This document shows positions 6,186 through 11,497 of a DNA stretch of 11,497 nucleotides, in pieces. Position 1 is the stretch's first letter. Every line of letters starts with the position of its first letter. Source of the stretch: Deltaproteobacteria bacterium (GTDB lineage: Bacteria > Myxococcota > Polyangia > Polyangiales > B10-G4); contig JAFDCW010000051.1 of assembly GCA_019312705.1 (NCBI GenBank), forward strand, positions 1 through 11,497, read 5' to 3'. The notes below the pieces were generated by a model that worked only from the letters and a program-made list of their open reading frames with translations, was not told the origin of the DNA and did no database searches. The translations under genes were made by a program, and so were the position numbers.

Positions 6186-7112
6186 TCAGATGTCGAAGTC
6201 TTCGCGATGCTCTTCGAGGTACGCCACGTAGAAGTCGACGTCGCGACCGGCCTCGATTTCGCCAGCTTCGCAGCGCGCCGTGAGTGCTTTGATCAGGTCG
6301 CCGAGACGCTTGCTCGGGGGGACTCCGAGCTTGTTGATGATCCCGGTGCCGAGGCCCTTGGGCAGGGGCGGAACCCGGGCGTCGTCTTCCTGAATCCCCC
6401 GGATGCGTTCGGCGAGGGCGCTGATCTGGAGCAGCCCGCGCTTCTTGCGCGCCGGGCGCTTGGTCGTGATGTCCGCGCGGCTGAGGGCCAGGAGGTCGTC
6501 GAGGCCAGGGCCCATGTCCTTGGCGAAGCGGCGCACCGCGGCGGTGGTCCAGCTGCCGTCGTACTGGCTCGCCCGAAGGTGGTAGAGGATGAGGAAGTGC
6601 ACGCGGTCGTGCAGGTCGTCGTCCATGCCGAGGCGCGCGCTCAGGCGACCGCGAAACATCGACGCGCCGACCTCCGCGTGGCCGTGGAAGTGCACCTCGC
6701 CGTTGGGCGAAATCTCGCGGGTCCGCGGCTTGCCAATGTCGTGAAGCAATGCCCCCCAGCGCACTTCGAGCTTGGGGATGGCCTGGCGCACGACCTGCTT
6801 GGTGTGCTTCCAAACGTCCTTGTGGCGCCACTCGGCATCCCCGAAGCCCACCATCGAGGCAACCTCCGGGAGCCAGACGTCGAGGGCACCGACCGCGTGC
6901 AGTGCATCGAGACCGACCTCGACCTCCGACGAGAGGAGGATGCGGTCGATGTGATCGCGGAAGTCCACCGCCGAGGCCGCGCGCCACTCTTCCGGGGTCG
7001 GGCACGGGGGTGGTGTATCGAGAGCGGCATGGTCCTCGAGGGCGACGTGCACGGCCCAGGCCAGGGCGTCGCGGGCGCTATCGTAATTCGACGTTGTCAT
7101 CTCTGGCTGCAT
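6186..7112 (-). CDS. HD-domain protein resembling a tRNA CCA-adding enzyme without its catalytic head
   Basis: The protein is 308 aa from ATG 7112, with GGAG 6 nt upstream. Residues 50-88 match the neck of class II CCA-adding enzymes and poly(A) polymerases (RILLSSEVEVGLDALHAVGALDVWLPEV). The HD domain follows: H103 in VWKHTKQVV, H124-D125 in ALLHDIGKPR, the HFHGHAEVGA block (141-150) and D214 in SRADITTK. Residues about 228-303 resemble the CCA-enzyme tail (GIINKLGVPPSKRLGDLIKAL, then GEIEAGRD). What is absent is the N-terminal nucleotidyltransferase head with its Asp pair and Gly-Ser motif: the first 50 residues are short and polar. HD domains are metal-dependent phosphohydrolases, so a phosphodiesterase or phosphatase acting on tRNA ends or nucleotides is plausible but unproven. 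It lies 64 nt after the small lipoprotein stop, probably in the same transcript. Confidence 0.9.
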   Translation of the reverse strand: MQPEMTTSNYDSARDALAWAVHVALEDHAALDTPPPCPTPEEWRAASAVDFRDHIDRILLSSEVEVGLDALHAVGALDVWLPEVASMVGFGDAEWRHKDVWKHTKQVVRQAIPKLEVRWGALLHDIGKPRTREISPNGEVHFHGHAEVGASMFRGRLSARLGMDDDLHDRVHFLILYHLRASQYDGSWTTAAVRRFAKDMGPGLDDLLALSRADITTKRPARKKRGLLQISALAERIRGIQEDDARVPPLPKGLGTGIINKLGVPPSKRLGDLIKALTARCEAGEIEAGRDVDFYVAYLEEHREDFDI

Positions 7113-7176
7113 GCGTGGCTCCAGGGCCGCGCACTCTAAGGACCGAGCCCCGCAGGCGCAACCCGGTCTTGGTGCC

Positions 7177-7812
7177 TCAGCAGCCGTCAGAGACCAAACG
7201 AGTCGCGGACCCGGTGTCGTCGATGAGCAGCTCGGCGATTTCGCAGGAGCCCGGGCCCGATTTGGTGAGGGATACGGAGGTGACCTGGAGCGTTCCCGTG
7301 TTTGGCGGGAAGCCGAGGCCGCCGTCGATGAAGGCGCTTTCCGATGTGATGACGGTGGAATCGGGCTCCGCGGACCAGGTGGTCGGGGGAAAGACCCGGG
7401 CGGGCATGGTCATGTCCACGCGACCGCTGTCGAGGCCGTCGGACGTCAGCTCCCGGAGCCCTACCAGGATCTCGATGCTCGCGCCTTCGTCGCACCGGGC
7501 GATGAAACGCGCCTCGAGGGAGCCCAGGTTGAATATCACCCGGCCGGCATCGTTTTCCGGGCCCCGCACGGTCACCGTCCCGTCGAGGCGCAGGCCATGC
7601 TCCCCAGGGTGGAACGACGTTTCGACGAAGCTCGCGTCGGCGGCGGCCCCATCGATGCGTTGCCAGCCGCAGGGCAGGCCGTCGCTGCAGACGTCCTCGA
7701 AGGTGTCGACCCAGAGAAACTCCTGGTCCGGGTTGGCCTCGCCGCAGGCCAAGGCCAGGAGCAAAGCGAAGAGCAGGGTCCGACGGAGCGGGCGTTCGAA
7801 GTTGGCGATCAT
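7177..7812 (-). CDS. Small lipoprotein with predicted beta-rich domain
   Basis: The protein is 211 aa from ATG 7812, which overlaps the upstream stop as ATGA; GAGG lies 7 nt before it. The n-region is basic (RPLRR) and the hydrophobic core ends in ALAC, so the lipidated Cys is residue 23; Ala at -3 makes the lipobox slightly non-canonical. The mature part has further cysteines at 42, 48, 107, 190 and 211. Phrases such as FLWVDTFEDVCSDGLPCGW and HGLRLDGTVTVRGP suggest a beta-sandwich of the carbohydrate-binding or LamG-like kind; this is by eye only. Tight coupling to the preceding secreted barrel-like protein suggests the two are made in equal amounts and may work together on the envelope. 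I do not recognise the family. Confidence 0.88.
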   Translation of the reverse strand: MIANFERPLRRTLLFALLLALACGEANPDQEFLWVDTFEDVCSDGLPCGWQRIDGAAADASFVETSFHPGEHGLRLDGTVTVRGPENDAGRVIFNLGSLEARFIARCDEGASIEILVGLRELTSDGLDSGRVDMTMPARVFPPTTWSAEPDSTVITSESAFIDGGLGFPPNTGTLQVTSVSLTKSGPGSCEIAELLIDDTGSATRLVSDGC

Positions 7813-8681
7813 AGGCGGGCCTCGAAGCCGAAGCGGAAGGCGGCGATGCTGAAGCTCACCGAATGGTCGAAGTCGTTCATGGCCAACGAGTCGGCGTAGT
7901 CGAAGGCGGCACCCACGTGCACCCGGAAGCCGTCGACGATGGTGAGCCCAAAGGCCAACCCCGCGTGCAGCCGGGGCAGCCCCGCCACCTGCGACGCTCC
8001 GCGGACCCGAAGCACGGCGGCCCCGAATCCCGCCCCGGCGACTCCCGAGAAGTCGACCCAGCGGTTCACCGTGAGCCGCAGGTCGGCCACGGCGAGCAGC
8101 GAAGGCCCGAAGGCGTCCGCCGAGTCGCCTCCCCACATGGCCCACTGGCGCATGCGTACATCTCCGCGCACGCCGACGAAGAGCAACTTCGAGACCCGGG
8201 CTTCGACGCTCACGTCGAGGCCCCAAAAGACGCTGCTCGGCGCGTAGCCGAAATTCGCCAGCGACTCGTCGAGGGCCCCCTGCTGGGCGGGCCCGGTGAA
8301 GATGGCCAGGGAGAGCAGCAGCGGGGAGGTGAGTAGAGGATTCTCTCTGGGCTCAGGCTCAGGCTCGGGCTCGGGCTCAGGCGCGGGCTCAGGCTCGGGC
8401 GCGCGGGCCGGCTCGGGCCGGGACTGGGTCGTGCCTTCCCAGGGGCCAGTCGGCACGAGGCTCGTCGAGGTCCTGGTTGCGGTGGGGTCGGGGTCGGGCA
8501 CGGGGTCGGGCTCGGTGCCGCCATCGGGCGCCGCCTCGGGGGACGCCTCAGTGACGCCGTCTTGGACGGCTTCTTGGGCCCCTGCTTGGGCCCCTTCCTG
8601 AGCCCGAGCGGATGACCCCGCCCAAAGGGCGAAAGCCGAGGAGGCCACCAGGACCATCAAATGCAGCCGCGAAAAGCGCAT
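7809..8681 (-). CDS. Secreted protein with Pro-Glu linker and barrel-like C-terminal domain
   Basis: The protein is 290 aa from ATG 8681. The start is chosen from the signal peptide (MRFSRLHLMVLVASSAFALW, cut after A-R-A at residue 27); the open frame continues upstream to 8846, but that part overlaps the opposite-strand gene start. No ribosome site is obvious. Residues 28-87 are Ala/Gln/Glu/Asp-rich with short repeats (AQEGAQAGAQEA, DPVPDPDP). Residues 88-112 are a Pro-Glu repeat, likely an extended periplasmic spacer. Residues 115-290 show alternating strands (FWGLDVSVEARVSKLLFVGV, GGRD-free turns, ending FRFGFEARL), which fits a small outer-membrane barrel. The stop overlaps the next gene's start by 4 nt. 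The gene is divergent from the 588-aa membrane protein. The function is unknown. Confidence 0.85.
   Translation of the reverse strand: MRFSRLHLMVLVASSAFALWAGSSARAQEGAQAGAQEAVQDGVTEASPEAAPDGGTEPDPVPDPDPTATRTSTSLVPTGPWEGTTQSRPEPARAPEPEPAPEPEPEPEPEPRENPLLTSPLLLSLAIFTGPAQQGALDESLANFGYAPSSVFWGLDVSVEARVSKLLFVGVRGDVRMRQWAMWGGDSADAFGPSLLAVADLRLTVNRWVDFSGVAGAGFGAAVLRVRGASQVAGLPRLHAGLAFGLTIVDGFRVHVGAAFDYADSLAMNDFDHSVSFSIAAFRFGFEARL
8350..8403. repeat. Hexanucleotide tandem repeat coding for the Pro-Glu linker
   Basis: Nine consecutive hexamers of type GGCTC(A/G), two of them GGCGCG variants, run on the plus strand. Read on the minus strand they encode alternating Pro and Glu, with Ala from the variants. 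A unit of six keeps the frame, so gain or loss of copies would change only linker length. A weaker GGGTCG-like tract near 8485-8515 encodes the Asp-Pro run. Confidence 0.85.
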
Positions 8682-8742
8682 CGTGCCGGGTAGCGTACTA
8701 CGGCCACCGACGGGAGCGCTCGCCTTTGCTACCCTCTCGCCA
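8682..8742. promoter_or_regulatory. Divergent intergenic region for the barrel-like gene set and the 588-aa membrane protein
   Basis: These 61 bp separate two start codons on opposite strands, so promoters for both should lie here or inside the coding starts. A small inverted repeat GTAG-CGTA-CTAC sits at 8690-8701. I see no convincing sigma-70 boxes and no ribosome site for either gene. The assignment rests on position. Confidence 0.35.
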
Positions 8743-10509
8743 ATGGCGCCCGAGACCGAAGCCGACGACCGCACGAGCCCCGCCCGGGTTTGGCTGCTCC
8801 CCCTGTCGATCCTGGCGGTCACCTCCCTCGTGGTTTTCCTGATCACGTACTGGATCGACGCCTACAGCGACCCCAATCCGCGCCACGCCCTCGGGCTCTT
8901 CTTCGACCCCAACCCGGAATCCGCGGCCAATACCCTCTCGAACGCCGGCGAGATCGTCGCCGCGGTCCTCGCGATCGCCATCACCGTCGTCGCCATCGTC
9001 GTCGAGCTCGCCGCCAACCGCTATACCCATCGCATCACCGAGCTCTTCGTGAGCACACCGGTGAACTTCTACGTGACGGGCTTCTTCGTCGTCACGGCGC
9101 TTCAGTCGCTCTGGGTGACGCTCATCTTCGACTACGACCCAGCGACCGGGACCGGCTTCGTGCCCCACGTCGGCATCACGGTGTCGATGGTCATGCTGAC
9201 CGGCTGCCTCTTGATCTTGCTGCCCTACTTCGGGTTCGTATTTTCGTTCCTCAACCCGATTCAGATCGTCCAGCGCATCCAGCAACAGACGCTGCGCTTC
9301 ATCGTGCGCCAGCGGGGCAGCATCCGGCGCATCCAGTCCGACGCCGTGAGCGGTGTCGAGCAGGTCGCCGACGTCGGGCTCAACGCCATGGAGAACAAGG
9401 ACAAGGGCGTCTCGATGGCGAGCGTAGAGGCGCTCCAGAACCTAGTTATCGACTACCAGGAGGTTCGCGGTGGCCTCCCTGAAGGCTGGTTCCAGGTCGA
9501 AGGCGAACTCGCCCACAATCCCGACTTCGTCTCGATGTCCCCGGAGGTCCTGGCCGACGTGAGCCGCCGGAAGATCTGGTTCGAGATGAAGGTGATGCGT
9601 CAGTACCAGACCATCTACACCGAAGCCCTCAACCGCATGAGGGACATCAACTACCTCATCGCGATCTCCACCCGGCGCGTCGCCGAGGCGGCGATTCGCA
9701 GCGAGAGCAAAGAGCTGCTCGACCTGTCCTTGAAGTTCTTCAATACGTTCCTGCGCGCGACCATCAACGCCCGTGACGTGCGCACCGCCTACAACGTGCT
9801 CAATCAGTACCGATTGCTCGCCGAGAGCGCACTCGAGTATCAGGGAGGCAGCCGGTCGTCGGAGATCGCCCGGTACTTCAAGTACTACGGCCTCGCTGCG
9901 TACCACGCGAACCTTCCCTTCATCCTCGAGACGGTCGCCTACGATCTTTGCAGCCTCAACGAGCTGGCCTTCGACCGGAAGTCCGACGCGCGCCGAGATA
10001 TCCTTCGGACCTTCCTCGAGGTCGACAAGGAATCCGAAGGGGAGGTTCAGGAGAACAGCCTGCGCGGCGTGCGCAAGGCTCAGGTCAAGCTCGCGACCCA
10101 CTACCTGCTGCATGGCGATGAAAAGCTCGCCCGGCAGGTCTATCGCGACATGGCCGACGAGGACCCCACGCGTCTCACCTCGATTCGCGACGAACTGCTC
10201 AACGTGCGCACCGCCGAGTTCTGGGAGATTAGCGACCGCGGCGTGAACTTCGACTATCTCTCGCCCGATCGGAAGGCGAAGATGCTCGAGTACTTCGACT
10301 GGTTCGGCGACATCCTCCCGGCCCGGGCCTCGCAGCTCCCGACCCCCAGAGAGGAGATGCCCCTGGTGCCCGCCGACGCCGTCGCGCCCGAGCAGATCGG
10401 CCTTGGCGCGGCGATGACCGGTGTGCCCGGCGTCCCCGACGAGCGCCTGAGCCAAGAGACGTTGGAAGACCCCTCTGCGCCTCCCGAGGCCGGCCCCGGG
10501 GCGGACTGA
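8743..10509 (+). CDS. Four-helix membrane protein with long soluble region (DUF2254-like)
   Basis: The protein is 588 aa from ATG 8743; GTG 8683 is in frame but would overlap the divergent gene's start region. Membrane helices lie near residues 17-37, 70-90, 108-129 and 144-169. The block NAGEIVAAVLAIAITVVAIVVELAANRYTHR, split across helix 2 and its exit, and the overall topology resemble DUF2254 inner-membrane proteins, whose function is unknown. Residues 172-510 are soluble and mostly helical, perhaps cytoplasmic; parts (KAQVKLATHYLLHGDEKLARQVYRDM, in two TPR-like helices) resemble tetratricopeptide pairs. The last 70 residues are Pro/Ala/Glu-rich and probably disordered. DUF2254 proteins are usually shorter, so the soluble extension is notable. 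The stop is 3 nt from the convergent GMC gene. Gene existence is very secure; family assignment is moderate. Confidence 0.88.
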   Translation: MAPETEADDRTSPARVWLLPLSILAVTSLVVFLITYWIDAYSDPNPRHALGLFFDPNPESAANTLSNAGEIVAAVLAIAITVVAIVVELAANRYTHRITELFVSTPVNFYVTGFFVVTALQSLWVTLIFDYDPATGTGFVPHVGITVSMVMLTGCLLILLPYFGFVFSFLNPIQIVQRIQQQTLRFIVRQRGSIRRIQSDAVSGVEQVADVGLNAMENKDKGVSMASVEALQNLVIDYQEVRGGLPEGWFQVEGELAHNPDFVSMSPEVLADVSRRKIWFEMKVMRQYQTIYTEALNRMRDINYLIAISTRRVAEAAIRSESKELLDLSLKFFNTFLRATINARDVRTAYNVLNQYRLLAESALEYQGGSRSSEIARYFKYYGLAAYHANLPFILETVAYDLCSLNELAFDRKSDARRDILRTFLEVDKESEGEVQENSLRGVRKAQVKLATHYLLHGDEKLARQVYRDMADEDPTRLTSIRDELLNVRTAEFWEISDRGVNFDYLSPDRKAKMLEYFDWFGDILPARASQLPTPREEMPLVPADAVAPEQIGLGAAMTGVPGVPDERLSQETLEDPSAPPEAGPGAD

Positions 10510-10512
10510 GGC

Positions 10513-11497
10513 TTACTTCGTGGGTATCTGAGCCATCGCGCGCTCGGCGAGGGCGGTGATGGTGAGCGAAGGGTTCACCCCCGGATTCGCCGAGATGGCC
10601 GAGCCGTCGATGACATAGAGGCCGTCGTAGCCGAAGACTCGGTGGGCCGTGTCGACAACCCCCTCCTCGGCGGTGTCGCCCATGCAGCAGCCGCCGAGGA
10701 TGTGGGCCGTCGAAGGCACACCGAGGATGATCTCGGTCACGAGGCTCACGGCGACGCCGCCGACCTTTTCGGCGAAGCGGTTCGCGAGGTCGGTCGCTTC
10801 TTCCATGAAGGCTTCGGGCGGCTGTTCGCCGCGTTCGAGCTTCGTGACGAGACCCCGGCTGAACCCCGTGCGCAACCCGCGCCCGAGGCGCATCGAGAGC
10901 GAGCCTTCGAGGGTGCGCATGTAGAGCAGAACCTGGGAATGCTTGGCGAAGTCCCGGACGGTCATTGCCCGCGCCCAGCGAACCGGGTTTTTCGCGAGCT
11001 TGGCGAGAGCGCCGCCGAGGCGGCCGGCGACGGTGGGCGCCGGGGAGTGGGGGGCGAGGAGGGTGCGGAAGAACCCGGAGCCCGAGCCGTAGCGGACCGG
11101 CTCGATGTGGCTCTTGTCATCGGTGTGCACGATCGACGTGATCGCGACGCCCTTCGAGAAGTCATCCCGGTCATCGGGGGAGACGATGCCGAAGAGCGCT
11201 TCGCTGTTCGTGCGCACGAGGTCGCCGACCCTGGGCGAGAGTCGAGGCAGGCCCTCCGGGTCTTCTTTCATCGCGAGCAAGAGCGGCACGGTGCCCATCA
11301 CGCCGCCCGAGAGCACGACGTTGTCCGCGGTCAGGGTGCCCTTCTGTCGACCGAAGGACGCCTTCGTTTCCAAGAGATAGCCCCCGCCGGATCGCGCGCG
11401 GATGGCCTTGACCTCTGTCTCGGGGCGAATCTCTGCTCCGAGGCCCTCGGCGAGATAGAGGTAGTTTTGGTCGAGGGTATTCTTGGCGCCGACCCGG
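10513..11497 (-). CDS. GMC-family FAD oxidoreductase, cholesterol-oxidase-like (C-terminal part, runs off right edge)
   Basis: The frame is open from the right edge to TAA at 10515-10513; the first full codon is at 11496, giving 327 visible residues. The start and the N-terminal FAD-binding GxGxxG motif lie outside the window. Visible family marks are GAKNTLDQNYLYLAEGLGA, VVLSGGVMGTVPLLL (FAD-domain strand), VRTNSEALFGI, the active-site-type block STAHILGGCCMG and the C-terminal block GLYVIDGSAISANPGVNPSLT. His in AHILGG and Asn in VNPSL match the usual catalytic His/Asn pair of GMC enzymes. Such enzymes oxidise alcohols, including sterols, with FAD and pass electrons to oxygen or another acceptor. 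The substrate cannot be told here. Typical members have 500-570 residues, so about 60 percent is seen. Confidence 0.9.
   Translation of the reverse strand, partial: RVGAKNTLDQNYLYLAEGLGAEIRPETEVKAIRARSGGGYLLETKASFGRQKGTLTADNVVLSGGVMGTVPLLLAMKEDPEGLPRLSPRVGDLVRTNSEALFGIVSPDDRDDFSKGVAITSIVHTDDKSHIEPVRYGSGSGFFRTLLAPHSPAPTVAGRLGGALAKLAKNPVRWARAMTVRDFAKHSQVLLYMRTLEGSLSMRLGRGLRTGFSRGLVTKLERGEQPPEAFMEEATDLANRFAEKVGGVAVSLVTEIILGVPSTAHILGGCCMGDTAEEGVVDTAHRVFGYDGLYVIDGSAISANPGVNPSLTITALAERAMAQIPTK

Noticed and set aside
6031..7005. Minus-strand frame of 324 codons overlapping the HD gene
   Set aside because: Its product is Arg/Pro/Gly-rich, whereas the frame starting at 7112 contains HD and CCA-tail motifs and a ribosome site.
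7141..7168. Terminator between the small lipoprotein and the HD gene
   Set aside because: Only 5-nt arms (GACCG/CGGTC) across an 18-nt loop and no T-run; too weak to call.
6096..7899. Plus-strand frames antisense to the HD and small lipoprotein genes
   Set aside because: No recognisable motif or ribosome site, and composition typical of shadow frames. The minus-strand genes are well supported.
9442..10455. Minus-strand frame of 337 codons opposite the 588-aa membrane protein
   Set aside because: The product looks superficially protein-like but is rich in Val/Glu/Gly, as expected from reversed GC-rich codons, and has no motif. The plus strand has clear membrane helices.
1..11497. tRNA, rRNA, CRISPR array, insertion sequence, phage or toxin-antitoxin genes
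   Set aside because: I read both strands for tRNA-like ends, direct repeats with spacers, terminal inverted repeats and transposase or nuclease motifs and saw none.

Overview
The window is about 11.5 kb of very GC-rich chromosomal DNA. It is tightly packed with protein genes and shows no RNA gene, mobile element, phage gene or CRISPR array. Several traits together suggest a myxobacterium or a close relative (Myxococcota/Deltaproteobacteria type): third-position GC bias, lipoproteins with SCxDGxxCT cysteine modules, a CAP-like lipoprotein, small secreted beta-barrel candidates and a large multipass protein resembling DUF2254. This placement is an inference from style and was not tested by a database search.

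Layout, left to right. (1) Minus strand, 1-2700: a three-gene set transcribed leftwards. It holds a large lipoprotein with CAP/SCP-like domains (937-2700), a 109-aa membrane-anchored winged-helix-like protein starting at GTG 892 with a clear ribosome site, and a multipass membrane protein that runs off the left edge (1-522). (2) Plus strand, 2798-4023: two tandem paralogous secreted beta-barrel candidates, divergent from set 1 across the only AT-rich stretch of the window. (3) Minus strand, 4043-5914: a 623-aa lipoprotein with about 70 cysteines, convergent with the barrel pair. (4) Minus strand, 6186-8681: a three-gene set made of a secreted protein with a Pro-Glu linker and a barrel-like C-terminus, a small lipoprotein overlapping it by ATGA, and an HD-domain protein that matches the neck, HD and tail of tRNA CCA-adding enzymes but has no catalytic head. 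(5) Plus strand, 8743-10509: a 588-aa protein with four N-terminal membrane helices and a long soluble region. (6) Minus strand, 10513 to the right edge: the C-terminal part of a GMC-family oxidoreductase, ending 3 nt from gene 5.

Six of the ten genes appear to encode exported or lipid-anchored proteins and three more have membrane helices or anchors, so the region is largely an envelope neighbourhood. The adjacency gives no single pathway. No classical defence, secretion or biosynthetic system is visible. The most unusual items are the headless CCA-enzyme-like HD protein, the membrane-tethered winged-helix protein and the modular cysteine-rich lipoprotein.
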